A stretch of 64,000 nucleotides of DNA, from IMG/VR virus record IMGVR_UViG_3300009164_004047, positions 1 through 64,000 of that record. One strand, 5' to 3'. The DNA comes from a virus. A program made the translations under genes and the position numbers. Positions within the stretch are counted from its first letter, which is position 1, and each line of letters opens with the position of its first letter. Below, piece by piece: positions 26,085 through 37,300 of the stretch. The notes below the pieces were generated by a model. That model worked only from the letters and a program-made list of their open reading frames with translations, did not search any database and was not told the DNA's origin.

Positions 26085-26868
26085 TGATATCTCCTAGATG
26101 TTTTTTGCCCATGGCATGAAAATTCATGCCCCATGCCATTCTTTTCAGTCGGCCTTGATCTTGATACTTGACTTCAAAGCGATCGTCGTCGATCTGTGTA
26201 ATTTCATGTTCGGGTAATACACTGGCCAGCATCCAAGGTATGTTGTCTACTTTTAATGTGTGTCCGCTTACTATACCCAGGGCGATGCTGAGTGCGTAGT
26301 CATTGCGATATTGACTGCCGGTGATATGGTATAGATCTTTGTAGTGCTTCCAGTTGTTTTTTACCATGGTCATTGAATCAAAGATATATTGTGCTGTGTT
26401 ACTACGACGGAACATCATCACTGTGGCCCACCACATGGGCATCTTATGCTGCCCAAAATAATTAAGTCCTGAAAAATCCGTGATACCTGTTATGTCCCAA
26501 GCCGTTTGATGGCACATAAATTCCTGTGGCGCGGCAAGAACCATTTTTAATTCGCTGCCGCAAACAACATAGTCAGCATCCAATAGCAGAGTCTGATCCC
26601 AAGGAGTTAAACTGTATGCGTCAGTTCGAGTGGCATTATACCAGGTTACAGTTTCTTTGTAATCATCAAAGTATCGGGTTCCTCCACTCGTAGGATCGGC
26701 TTGAATAACACGATCAAACTTGTCGAGCCGTGACTGATCAGTGCAATCTGTGATCACTGCTACTGGGATGTCAAGATGACGACGGATACGATCAGCACTC
26801 CATGCGGCCATAGCAATGTAATCAGTGTGTTCATTGTTGAACGCAAATATCAATGCACCAGTGGTCAT
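26068..26868 (-). CDS. GT8-like glycosyltransferase-like protein
   Basis: A 266-residue protein. FAFNNEHTDYIAMAAWSAD opens the fold, VAVITDCTDQS follows, and QTLLLDADYVVCG supplies a clean DxD (DAD) near residue 93-95. WWATVMMFRRS later matches the position where GT8 enzymes hold their substrate-facing strand. It is similar in plan to the next gene downstream (25,308) and is probably a diverged duplicate. Its start overlaps the stop of the upstream gene (ATGA). Sugar donor and acceptor are not known. Confidence 0.65.
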   Translation of the reverse strand: MTTGALIFAFNNEHTDYIAMAAWSADRIRRHLDIPVAVITDCTDQSRLDKFDRVIQADPTSGGTRYFDDYKETVTWYNATRTDAYSLTPWDQTLLLDADYVVCGSELKMVLAAPQEFMCHQTAWDITGITDFSGLNYFGQHKMPMWWATVMMFRRSNTAQYIFDSMTMVKNNWKHYKDLYHITGSQYRNDYALSIALGIVSGHTLKVDNIPWMLASVLPEHEITQIDDDRFEVKYQDQGRLKRMAWGMNFHAMGKKHLGDIIASAK

Positions 26869-27170
26869 CGTTGTTTGTTCAGTTGTTCGTGCTCTACATA
26901 CCAGGCATTCATCTGTTCTTGCCAGTGCATCATGGCCATGCCGCGTAGTTGTTCGGGATTGACCTGCACTGGGATTTCATACAAATCCAAGATCACTGCA
27001 TCGCATGGCGGCACTGTGGCCAACAATACCAAGAGTTCCGGGCCAGCACGCCACATACCTCCGGCGTGGGCAAATAGCATCTTGGCCTCGTATTTTTCTT
27101 TGAGTACACGGCGTGCAGCCACATGGTCAAACCGTGCTCGTGCATGAGCGATCAAATTGTCAGTATTCAT
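26865..27170 (-). CDS. Conserved-looking small protein at the cargo/virion boundary
   Basis: A 101-residue helical protein, MNTDNLIAHARARFDHVAAR followed by KYEAKMLFAHAGGMWRAG and VILDLYEIPVQVNPEQLRGM. The ATG at 27,170 is used; a longer reading from 27,269 would run through the terminator hairpin and into the tail gene, so it is not believable. It has no membrane segments. It is the first gene of the minus-strand cargo run after the terminator. I do not recognise its function; a chaperone or virion-accessory role is possible from position. Confidence 0.6.
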   Translation of the reverse strand: MNTDNLIAHARARFDHVAARRVLKEKYEAKMLFAHAGGMWRAGPELLVLLATVPPCDAVILDLYEIPVQVNPEQLRGMAMMHWQEQMNAWYVEHEQLNKQR

Positions 27171-27186
27171 TTGAGTATTATAAATG

Positions 27187-27217
27187 AAAAAAGGGCAAAA
27201 GTCTACCTTTTGCCCTT
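27187..27217 (-). terminator. Strong intrinsic terminator closing the virion module
   Basis: On the minus strand an 11-base perfect stem (AAGGGCAAAAG pairing with CTTTTGCCCTT, arms at 27,207-27,217 and 27,191-27,201) with a 5-base loop is followed by six T residues. It lies 16 bases after the stop of the tail gene at 27,233. It separates virion genes from the cargo operon downstream. The stem also reads as a hairpin on the plus strand, but there it lacks a good T-run. Confidence 0.85.
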
Positions 27218-27232
27218 GTGGAGTTTTGCCTA

Positions 27233-28216
27233 TTAAGCCACCGAAGCAGCGATTGAGGGCGTGCCCCAACTATCGCTTAATCCTTGTGCCGTGGATGGTG
27301 GAAGATAGGTGACCAATGTGGTCGGTGCAGTAGCACCACCAATTGAGGTAGCAGGGCTTGATACTGCTGTTCCGCCCGAAATGTCGGCTGTGGTACCTGC
27401 ACCTGAACTACCATCGCTGACCCAGGTTGTGACCAATGTCAGCACTGTGGCCGAAGAGGCCGCAGTTGTACGGATATATTCTCCAGAATATGGAGCAGTA
27501 GCGTTGTTTAGTTGGAATAAAGTTGCAGGGGTTCCTGTTAATTGATACCACCCAGTAGTTGTGGCCAATGTGGTCTGTGTTCCACCGCCACCACCAATAC
27601 GAGTGGTTCCGGTATAACTGACGCCGGCAATGGTCTGTGCCGCGCTGTTGACTCGACCACTTATGTAAATCGATCCACATTGGCCTGCAAGAGTATTCCA
27701 ATCTGGATCGGTGTCGGTTCCTGTGCTAGATTTACCATATTGCAATCTCACTAGGCCTCCGGCATTCCAAAAGTATCTGGCTTGATCGGCACTAGGGAAG
27801 GTCACAGTATGAGTGAATGTGATAGTCCATGCTGATTGCCCCGATCCGGTAGCAGTTGTTTTGCTTGTGGTACCTGAGAATGTGCCGTATTGTGTACCTG
27901 AACTTGTTGCATTACCACGATTGACGGTGACACTGGTAATGTCGGTAGCCACATTGGCTAAGATAGCAACAACATTACCAGTGACTGGGGCGGTTCTTGC
28001 GGTTATAGTCGTGGTAGTTTGAGCTCCTGCTGTGGCAAGATTATTAACCAAGGTAGCCCAACTAGTGGCGGTCACTATTCCACCGGTGCTCACTGCACTG
28101 ATTGCTGTTTGTCCCCACCCAGAGTCTGTGGCCCCTGTGCTCCAGATGTTGTTAACTTGGCCGGCAAAGGTATTATAGTCTGTTGCTTCAATCAATCCGC
28201 CTGATGAATATGTCAT
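27233..28216 (-). CDS. Tail-fibre-like structural protein, tandem copy 2
   Basis: A 327-residue protein rich in Thr, Ser, Gly and Ala, typical of phage fibres and virion surface proteins. It begins MTYSSGGLIEATDYNTFAGQ and ends with the segment SDSWGTPSIAASVA. It is a close relative of the next upstream gene (28,234-29,238): both share NIWSTG, GWGQ(T/S)AISAVSTGGIVTA, ADQARYF(W/F)NAGG and TSIGGATAPTTL at matching positions. A Shine-Dalgarno (AGAAGGAAAC) precedes its ATG. It is the last gene before the terminator. Likely a distal tail or capsid decoration protein; the exact site in the virion is not known. Confidence 0.7.
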   Translation of the reverse strand: MTYSSGGLIEATDYNTFAGQVNNIWSTGATDSGWGQTAISAVSTGGIVTATSWATLVNNLATAGAQTTTTITARTAPVTGNVVAILANVATDITSVTVNRGNATSSGTQYGTFSGTTSKTTATGSGQSAWTITFTHTVTFPSADQARYFWNAGGLVRLQYGKSSTGTDTDPDWNTLAGQCGSIYISGRVNSAAQTIAGVSYTGTTRIGGGGGTQTTLATTTGWYQLTGTPATLFQLNNATAPYSGEYIRTTAASSATVLTLVTTWVSDGSSGAGTTADISGGTAVSSPATSIGGATAPTTLVTYLPPSTAQGLSDSWGTPSIAASVA

Positions 28217-28233
28217 ATCTCAGTTTCCTTCTA

Positions 28234-29238
28234 TTATAACGGAACAACAGTCACCGAAGCAGCAATACTAGGTGTACCCCAGCTGGCACTCAACCCTTGT
28301 GCTGTGGATGGTGGAATATAGGTACACAATGTGGTCGGTGCGGTAGCACCACCAATTGAGGTGGCACCCACCGACGGTGCCGATCCGCCCGAAATGTTAG
28401 TAGTTGTGCCGGCTGCTGATACTGCTTGTTGACTCCAAGTGGTCGACAAGGTCAGGACTGTGGAAGAGGTTGCAGCTTGGACGATAATGTAGTTGGTTGT
28501 ATATGGCGAAGTGGTATCAAAAAGCGTGAAAATACCAGTGCCAGGTACGGTGCCTCCAAGACCATACCACCCGGTGGTTGTGGTCAATGCAGTCTGATTT
28601 CCACCTGTGCCACCGATACGAGTGGTTCCAGTATAGCTTACTCCGGCAACGGTCTGTGCTGCGCTGTTGACATAACCGGCAAGGTAAATTGATCCGCACC
28701 AGCCTGCTAGCTGATTCCAGTCGGGATCAAGATCGGTACCTGTGCTTGTCTTGCCAAATTGCAATCGAACACGGCCACCTGCATTAAAGAAGTATCTGGC
28801 TTGATCGGCACTAGGAAATGTCACGGTATGCACCCAACGAATCTGCCAGGCGCCCTGGGCTCCGTTACTGGCGCCGGAGGTTGCACTTGTAGTACCACTA
28901 GCGTATCCAACTTCAGTGCCTGCACTGGCGGCATTACCACGATTGGTAGTACAGTTGGTAATATCAGTGGCCACGTTGGCTAAAATACTGACAATATTTC
29001 CAGCAACAGGAGCAGTTCTTGATGTTATGGCGGTATTAGTTTGGGCGCCCGATGTAGAAAGATTGTTAACTAGTGTAGCCCAGTTGGTAGCCGTGACAAT
29101 GCCACCGGTACTTACAGCACTGATTGCTGATTGGCCCCATCCTTGATCTCCGGATCCGGTACTCCAGATGTTTCCAAGACTTGTAGCAAAAGTATTGTAA
29201 TCACTTGATTGGATTAAACTGTTGGCTGCATAAGTCAT
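28234..29238 (-). CDS. Tail-fibre-like structural protein, tandem copy 1
   Basis: A 334-residue paralogue of the next gene downstream, with the same order of segments (SSDYNTFATSLGNIWSTG, ADQARYFFNAGGRVRLQFG, SYTGTTRIGGTGG, TSIGGATAPTTL). Similarity is high at both ends and lower in the centre and in the loop segment before the GTTTNISGG region. Two adjacent diverged copies suggest duplication followed by change in a host-contact part. It starts just behind an AGGAAATAAATATG leader. Function as a virion surface or fibre protein is inferred from composition and location. Confidence 0.7.
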   Translation of the reverse strand: MTYAANSLIQSSDYNTFATSLGNIWSTGSGDQGWGQSAISAVSTGGIVTATNWATLVNNLSTSGAQTNTAITSRTAPVAGNIVSILANVATDITNCTTNRGNAASAGTEVGYASGTTSATSGASNGAQGAWQIRWVHTVTFPSADQARYFFNAGGRVRLQFGKTSTGTDLDPDWNQLAGWCGSIYLAGYVNSAAQTVAGVSYTGTTRIGGTGGNQTALTTTTGWYGLGGTVPGTGIFTLFDTTSPYTTNYIIVQAATSSTVLTLSTTWSQQAVSAAGTTTNISGGSAPSVGATSIGGATAPTTLCTYIPPSTAQGLSASWGTPSIAASVTVVPL

Positions 29239-29250
29239 ATTTATTTCCTA

Positions 29251-30486
29251 TTATTTTATTGTAACTATGGCTTCAACAGTACCCACGTCTGTAGTTGACT
29301 TGCTGCTTAATGCTCGGCCGATCACGTTAAACGAAGTTGCTTCTCCGGGCTGTGCTGCACGAGCCATACCATCACCTGCAGAGATCAATCGATCACCTTT
29401 GTTAACAACACCAGTAACTTTAACAGGAACACGACCTGTCATGGCCACTGGAGGATGTGTGTCATTGTCACCTGCGCCGCCATTCATTGTGAAAGCTGGG
29501 CGTGTGGAAATAACACCAAATACAGAATCGCTGGCGTCATGTTGCACTCGAGTAATCTCTGCTGATCCACCTAATTCAACCACAGTACCTGGTTCGTAGA
29601 TCTCATCTGCTGCAAATCGTTCTGCCACGTCCGCATACAATGCTGTGGTGGCCTGAGCGTACACAGTATTGAAATAACTTGATTGAGATCCAATGTTACC
29701 TATAGCGTTGCCTGCACCATTCACAATAGCGGTAGCACCGGCGGCTGTGTTGATAGTCAGGGTACCTGTGATAGTTTGATTGCCTGTGTTTTGCACATAT
29801 CCTGAGGCTACTACTCCACCAAGATATAATGAATTGTTTGCTGTGCCTTGCAGCAATTGTGGAACTCCACCAATGTTTCCTGACATGGTAAGTCCAGGCT
29901 GTACTTGTTTGCTACTGCCCCAACCGCCGCCTGCTGGCGCAACGGCAGGCGTGTATGCAGAATCTTTACTAAAGATACCAACAACTGCGTCTGCTACATA
30001 CATTTCTACAGCAACATGGCTAACTGCACTGATATCTGTGATAGTAGTAACAATCGCACCACTCACACCTGTGTTACCGGTGTATGCTGGTCCTACCAAG
30101 ATCCAACCAGTTGGTCGTCCGGCTGCTATTCCGCCATAAACATTGAGTTGAGCGTTTGTGGTATCGTACCAAAGATCACCCAATACATTTGAAACGGTTG
30201 GGTAAGTGCTACTTGCAGTGGCACCCGAAATCACTTTGAATGCGGTACCAGTGTATACCTTCATGGTGTCTGTGGTCTGATCCCACCAAAGTTGCCCAGT
30301 GAGTGGTGCACCAGGTGCTGTGGTGTTGGAACCATTTTCTAACAACCGGATGATATCATCGTTGATAAACTGGCCGTAACCGGCATAGTTTTTACCCACC
30401 AAGGTCATGCTTGAACTGGTGTTTATGGTACCATCTGGAATAGTTGCGAAAATCGAACCATCAGTGAGAGTGATTGTATATGACAT
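29251..30486 (-). CDS. Tail fibre-like structural protein
   Basis: A 411-residue protein. The N-terminal part carries LVGKNYAGYGQFINDDIIRL and two copies of a short module, GQLWWDQTTDTMKVYTG and GDLWYDTTNAQLNVYGG. The middle is Thr/Gly-rich. The C-terminal domain runs from ADVAERFAADEIYEPGTVVE to the end and includes HPPVAMTGRVPVKVTG, a compact beta-rich knob. I see no S74 peptidase motif. In marine T4-like phages similar proteins are tail or fibre components. It starts 24 bases after a palindromic GGTAATAAATACC. Confidence 0.72.
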   Translation of the reverse strand: MSYTITLTDGSIFATIPDGTINTSSSMTLVGKNYAGYGQFINDDIIRLLENGSNTTAPGAPLTGQLWWDQTTDTMKVYTGTAFKVISGATASSTYPTVSNVLGDLWYDTTNAQLNVYGGIAAGRPTGWILVGPAYTGNTGVSGAIVTTITDISAVSHVAVEMYVADAVVGIFSKDSAYTPAVAPAGGGWGSSKQVQPGLTMSGNIGGVPQLLQGTANNSLYLGGVVASGYVQNTGNQTITGTLTINTAAGATAIVNGAGNAIGNIGSQSSYFNTVYAQATTALYADVAERFAADEIYEPGTVVELGGSAEITRVQHDASDSVFGVISTRPAFTMNGGAGDNDTHPPVAMTGRVPVKVTGVVNKGDRLISAGDGMARAAQPGEATSFNVIGRALSSKSTTDVGTVEAIVTIK

Positions 30487-30538
30487 GTTTGTTTCTCCGA
30501 ATCTTATAGGTATTTATTACCTGTTAATCTACACATAT

Positions 30539-31150
30539 TTATGTTGTACTTAGGTTAGTTAAGGTCTGTATACGCACCGTATAGTCGATCTGTATCTGGC
30601 GATTTAGTGCTTTTTGCACAGGATGAAAGATCACATGGGTCAACAATCGTAAATTGGTTGTATCTCCATTTACGGCCTTTAGCCCTAGTTCATCAAACAC
30701 ATATTCACCATTGTAATTGGTACTGTTATCAAAGGCCTGTTGTCCCGGTGGTTCACCGTAATCTAACAAACAACTCACAAGAATATCTGTGTACACTTGC
30801 CCGGATGTATGCAATACTTCCATGTAATTGTTGATTATATCAGTATCTGCTGCTGAATTATCATCAACTACTTTGATATAAGTTTGATTGTAAAGATCAG
30901 CGTTGGCGCCAGTGGTATTTGGAGGCAAATAGGTGATCACACCTGTGGGATCCACAGCACTACCACCGTTTCCAAAGGCCATGGCATAAATCCATCCACC
31001 ACCTTGTGCGAGAGTTCTATTACTGAGTGTAGTAGCCAATGCCACACTCATATTTTCGTAATGAATCGCATTCTTTTTATCTACAAATATTTCTCCGCTA
31101 ACTGGATCAAAGATCTTTACAAATCCTTGTATTTGAACTGGTATCATCAT
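30539..31150 (-). CDS. Virion structural protein, fibre-associated
   Basis: A 203-residue protein beginning MMIPVQIQGFVKIFDPVSGE, with WIYAMAFGNGGS, VITYLPPNT and THVIFHPVQKALNRQIQIDY. It is beta-rich with no membrane segment or enzyme motif. Two adjacent ATGs (31,150 and 31,147) are possible; the first gives the ATGA overlap with the preceding small gene. Position between the giant baseplate gene and the fibre genes suggests a connector or fibre-base protein, but this is inferred. Confidence 0.65.
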   Translation of the reverse strand: MMIPVQIQGFVKIFDPVSGEIFVDKKNAIHYENMSVALATTLSNRTLAQGGGWIYAMAFGNGGSAVDPTGVITYLPPNTTGANADLYNQTYIKVVDDNSAADTDIINNYMEVLHTSGQVYTDILVSCLLDYGEPPGQQAFDNSTNYNGEYVFDELGLKAVNGDTTNLRLLTHVIFHPVQKALNRQIQIDYTVRIQTLTNLSTT

Positions 31151-31293
31151 GCTCGTGTCTCCACAAATACTTGTTTGGTTTTGGGATCCGAAATCTTTAA
31201 AAAGCTCGAAACTGCAATAGTGCCACGCTCATCGGGTTTTGCGACTGGCTGTGGTTTTGCTGGCTGTGGTTTAATCTGCTGGTTTTGCTGCAT
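31147..31293 (-). CDS. 48-residue virion-module protein
   Basis: A small gene from ATG at 31,293 to TGA at 31,147 that overlaps the next gene's start (ATGA). The product has a Gln/Pro/Lys-rich head (IKPQPAKPQPVAKP), then RGTIAVSSFLKISDPKTKQV, then FVETRA. It lies 12 bases after the stop of the giant gene and is preceded by AAGGTAAATAA. It is too short to classify. The SSFLKISDPKTKQV part looks like a small beta unit and might attach to the fibre base. Real-gene status is supported by position, overlap and the absence of stop codons. Confidence 0.7.
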   Translation of the reverse strand: MQQNQQIKPQPAKPQPVAKPDERGTIAVSSFLKISDPKTKQVFVETRA

Positions 31294-31305
31294 GATTTAT
31301 TTACC

Positions 31306-34300
31306 TTAGTTTTGTCCTCTGAAGAACCTTGCGGCGTCAGTTTGAGTCACTTGCAATGCTTGCCCATCTGAAGGATTGCCGTTGGCTGGTTGATACCATC
31401 CAAACCCTTGTCGTACTCGTATTGAAATTTCGTATCCGTCAGTGGGTGCTGTGGCGAATGTGATTGTAGCAGGGTCAACAGAATCTATAGTATAACCTGT
31501 ATACACACGTATTCCGGCCACATACACCAGGATGGCTTGCTCGGCAAAACTCAAACTCAACTCACTCAAATTGATATTTGGTGCAGTGAATGTTGTAGTA
31601 GCACCATCTGCTAGTGTGTTTGTATACACTATACGATCTTGATAGATCGTAGGTGCCAAATTGCCTTGTCCAAGATTGTACACGATACTGTCCACAGCAT
31701 GGTCAGACGCTGCTGTACCTGCTGTACCACGCATCAAACTGCTGACAGTATTGTTATCAATATCAAGTTCACGATACATGATACGCTCACCATTGATGGT
31801 GATGATACCCCAGATATTGGTCTCCAGGTCAGGCTGTGTTAATGCACCAGCATCCAAGACATAGATTATATCCTGATCTTTACGCAATGGTTCTACCAAC
31901 ATAGTTGTAGTTTGTGGAGTCATACGGTACGTTGCCTGTACTCCGCGCATGTCTTGGAATATACGGAATTCCATGGCCTCGGGCACAACAGAATCAGTAA
32001 ACAACTGCGCCACTACTACATCAGTCACGCCGATTGCCGGCCCATGCAATACAAGTTCTTGTCCAACAACTAGATAGTCATCGCCGTAGAAAATACGATC
32101 TCCATTCTTTGTGACCCACATCCTAGTTGGGTCAAGTACAACTCTACCCAATTGGAAGTCGTTAACAATGACCTGTATACCCTCAGTGTAGTCAAAACTT
32201 CCAGAATCACCAGTCACAGTTCCTTGGTCAAATGGTAATGAATCAAAAGGTTCTGTTATTACAGCACCCTCGGTTACAGGGCCTTGCCATAACAAGGTCA
32301 CTATACTTTGTTGTGCAGTGTCATTCCACGAAGTCACAGAGACGATATCACCGTACTGTGGATAGAACCCACCAATGGTACGGAATACCAGTGTATAATC
32401 GTTGATACTACTGCTGTCATCATATACCACATAGTCGGCTTTGGTAGTCACTGCAATCAAAATTTCTGAACCTGTTGCCGGTGGAATATTGAAATCTACA
32501 TACCTAACATTATTACCGCTGGTGTAAGAGTCTAGAGAATAATTGAGACCCAATGCCTGCAATTGATTATCTACATAAACCAATACCTCCTGATCAGTAA
32601 TCAATGCTACACTATATCCTCCACGGTTGGGCAATGCATATCCTGAACTTCCGTCGGAAATGTAGAATGCACCTTCGGGTGGTCTTGCACGAATACCATT
32701 TACTTCTACTACTATATTAGGAATGTTGGTACCCGACATAGTATTGTCAAGTCGATAATCTAATCTACCATCACTGACAAAATACTGAGTCTGAGGAGTC
32801 GACCATGAATCGGATTGACTGCCGTCAGTTTCACCAATAGCAGTGACATTTATCTCATCAGTTGATGTGTATGTGGTTGCAAAAGTTATATCTGTGGTGT
32901 TGTTTACACCTGCCACATAGGTATAATTGTTTATCAATTCACCATTTACAAAGATTACCATTTCAAAAATTTGATTTTCCTTTACAGGAATGTTCAAGCG
33001 ATTGCCAACATCTGCACCATTGTAACTGTTTTTATAAAGTTGATTACCACCACCTATGCCAAATATACTGAGTACCAATATATCACCATTGGCCGCCGGA
33101 GGTGCGCTTACGCTAGGAATGATAGCAACAGTGTTGTTGACCCAATCCACGGCGTATGCCAAATCCTGGGTGAGATCACGTCGTTGTGTTTGGTTGGTCA
33201 CACGTATCTGTACAGGATTGGGCACAATCCCATTGAAACTCTGTGCATATGCCGTGGTGCTATCGTATACCCATTTGACAATTTTCCAAGCAAATCCATG
33301 CCCGTTGAGATCCCAATCCCCACCAGGTTGTGTATACACACGGAAGTCCATGGTATCAAACTCTGAACCAGGTACCAATTCTTCAGGTGCGTGGCTTTCG
33401 TAAGGTCCAACAAATTCACCACCCACCACATTGACGTCGGTGGGGCGGATTCCTAGATAGATGTTTGAAAAACTACTTTCGTAAATAGCATCCAAGATTC
33501 GCGGATCGTATGTAGGAAGACCTTCTGGACCATAAGAAATATTATCCCAGGGGTTTACGTCCCAGTTACCCACATCAAAACCAGTATTTTGACTGAATGT
33601 AGGCGCTGACACTTGTACACCCGGGTAAGTCACACCATCAATCAACAAACCTAAATTCAATCCTGGTTCGTTGGCAGTGGGCACATATAATCCCATGGTA
33701 CGGTCAACTCCACTCAATGTGGCAGCATTGACCAAATTCCATTGGGCCGGATCAAAAGTAGCAGATTCTACGCCAGTTGAGTCACCACTGTCTGCTTGCC
33801 AAACTCTGTTATCATACCGAACTTGTGTACCGTTATCATAATTTACATTTGGTTCCCAATCAACAATGGTAGATACATACTGGAACCTGTCATATTTCAT
33901 TGTAATGTTGAAACTGCGTACCAAGTTATAGTATTGTGTATTGCCGTATGTAGACGAACTTGGGTCTTGATTTTCTCCCACACCTGGTCCGGACATTCGA
34001 GCAACTAACTGTCCGCCAGTGCCATTGCCACCACTTAATACGATCAAAGCAGTAGTGATGTATCCCACGCCTGGGTTGATCACGGTAACTCCGGTCAATT
34101 TTCCTAGACTGTTTATGTTAACTGTGAGTTCAGCAGGTGTAACACAATCGCCAATGACCGTGGCCACAGGCGGAACTGTGTAACCCGAACCACTGTCGGC
34201 CACAGCGGCACCTACCACAGCAAGAGTATAGTTTTGGTACCAGAAATTCCACGGCTGCGTTGTCCATATCAAACTGTCAGCAGCAGCATCACTGATATCG

Positions 34301-37300
34301 CTGGAAGTTCCAGTGCCTGTTGCTGTGCTCACAGTGTAAGGAGTCAATACTGGACTCACAAATTGATTAGGTACCACATCAGTGTCATAATATGCAGGTA
34401 CATCAAAGTCCGTAATTGATCCTTGGTAGTCATCCAATCCATTGTAAATCAAATTGAATTCACGTACCTGTACATGATAGGGTTTTACTTCTTGAATGTA
34501 GTCTAATACAAAATCTTGATTATCACGTCGATATGTTTGGAAAGCCAACAATTCACGTATGTTATGATCGACATCAATCAAAGAAGTTTTAGTCAACCAT
34601 TCTGGTGATTCAAATTCTGTGAGAGCAAAATTAAACATCAACATCAATGCACGATTGCGTTCGATCAACAATTCATCAATCAATAATTCCTGATTGATGG
34701 CCTGGATAATTTTACGGGTTTCGATCACAGGCTCTTGATCAAAATACTGTGAATCAAAAACTTGTGCATCCCATCCATATCTGGCCAATTGATAGTCCCA
34801 CAGGGTGGCAGAAAGTTCTATAGTGCCCGATTGAAGGCCCACACGCTCCCAGGTGCTAGTCGCCGCACGTAGATATATCTCCCATTTGCCTTGTGCATTG
34901 GAGGTTACACGTACACTAGAACCCACGGGTGCTTGATACACACTTAATTTGCTGAGGTCGCTGTATACAGCCACTGTGGTAATAACTTGTTGGCTAGAAT
35001 TATATCCTGGGAGATACCAATCAATGTATGACCAATACCTACGTGTGTCGTAGTTTTGAACTCGGACTAATTCTAATGTAGCAAATGTTTTTGGTGCTGT
35101 GACTTGATAGATAGTCCAAAGACCATTTTCCCCTGAATCACTGACCACAAGATATCTGTATCCCACTGACACGAATGCAAGATTTTGATAACTGAGTTCT
35201 TCAAGATTGGCCACTCGTTTATCCCACGCACCGCTGCCTTCTGGTGGCTCGGGTTCTCTGCTGTTTAATAAAACAAAACTGCGAATTTCGCTGATAGGTA
35301 ACTGTGCTAGAACTGAATTGGCTCTTCCAAAATAGTTTTTCAATGCAAGGAATCTATCCACAAACATACTTTGACGTGGGCTAAACAATACCCCATATCG
35401 ATTGGCTGCACTGACATTTAGATCAGGTACCAATGCTCCGAGAGAATTTACTCCGCATAAACTATCCTGGAATTTGAGATACAGGTTGTCAGGAAGGAAC
35501 CCATCGGCACGATCTTGAGGAATTAAACTGTACTGTACGTGAACGTTATTCTCAGTTAGTTCTCGATCAAACTCAATACTGAGTATGGTATCCTGTGCCG
35601 AAATATAATTTGCAGCATTGTAAATTCCAGTTGCACCTGCGCTTAAAAATGCCACATAGGTAATACCCGATGCTACAGGATCGGCAATGTATCTTGCGAT
35701 ACCAAGAGCACTGAGCGTTTTACCGGCCTGGGTATCTATAGTAGGAATGTTACGAACCCAAAAATAGTATTTTGTAACAATAAAACCATTGACATCTACA
35801 CCCGATACTACATTGTAACTGGTTGCGTTTCTAGGTATTCCTGGTCCGGTATAGCCGGCCGGAGGAACTGTACTGCTGATCCATTGATATATGTCAACAT
35901 TTGCACCAGGGAATATCTGCCCCCAACGGCGTGCCGCATAAGTGATGTTGTCTTGGTTGGGGTCAATGAATCGTACTCTGTTGGTATCCCACCAAATTTC
36001 TCCAAGGTGGGCTGCTGCCCATGTTTGACCATAGTTGTTTATAGGACCCACATTGTATGCAGCAGGGTCTACAGCACTAGTGTAGTTGATGTTTTCAGCG
36101 GCAGCACCTAGTATTTTTCCTTGCAATGGATCAATAAAATCAAAATATTGAGTTTTAGCACCAGTTGTGGCACTGTAAGTATACACAGAATTTATTAGGC
36201 TCACATTGACTACCGGCACTTGTTCACGTATCACGGTCCATGCTGGGGTCAAAGTAGGATTGTTGAACACAGCCACACGGCCATAATTCAAGTCGCTTAA
36301 TGTACTGTCACCTAGATCATTGCCCGGACTTCCTACCAGCAATACTCCATTGATGTAACTTATTGATGTACCAAACTGATCTAATTCTTGCACACGTTGA
36401 TCATATATCTGTTGACCAAACACAAACTTGCCTGGATCACTGAGTGAATCCGATGAACTTCTCAAATAATCATATGTATAAACCACACCGCTCTGATACA
36501 ATGGCCCATTAAATGTGGTTGTACGGCCATCAAAGTATGTATCGCCTTGGTCGAATGTGTTGGGTCGATATAGATTGCCACGTGGTACACCCACGGACAA
36601 TGTAGTGGCTGCGGTGTCAATGTTCACTGCTGATCCAAATCCAACATTAACTGCCGGAGCGGGACTGGTCACTGTTTGTGTGTATGCAAAAGTATTGAAG
36701 CCAAGACTTTGGAATATATTTCCTATCAATCCGGGTAGCACAGTGAGTCTGTTGCCTGCGACAGCGGCCAATGCATTTTTAACACTCACAGTCAATAATC
36801 CATAGGTTGCGGTGCCCGGAAGTCCAGTACTGGCTATCACATTGGCGATACCTGATGCATTGATGTTGTTGACCAAATTAGTCACCCAGGTGCTGGTTTC
36901 CCAATAAGATGTATCAGTTATGGCTACACCAGTAGGCACACTGCGTATAGATCGATACAGACCCGAGTTATATTGTACCACGGTATTGGCTGTCCAGGTC
37001 AAGGCGCTGTTCCATGTGGACGGATTGCTGAGAATCACTTCTTGATCGTTGATCCGTATGCTTTGTCCAGGAATCAATTGTGGGTTAGGATTTATGCTGG
37101 TGGTGATTCCGTATACTCGGCTTTGATTTAAATTGCGTTGTACTGACCCTGCTCCTTCCAACACAGAACTATCTTGTGGTGCTCCGGTATACAAACTGCA
37201 ACTATATCTACAGATATCCACCGCTGAACCAAACTTTGCGGACTGGCTTGGAGCATTGGCTGTTACAATCTGCAATAGATTGAATGTGTTTACCTGGACC

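Noticed and set aside
27177-27182. Minus-strand TATAAT before the gene at 27,170
   Set aside because: It would give a leaderless transcript, and there is no -35 at the right distance because the terminator stem is there.
27171-27269. Longer start at 27,269 for the 101-residue protein
   Set aside because: The extension would read through the terminator hairpin and the end of the tail gene.
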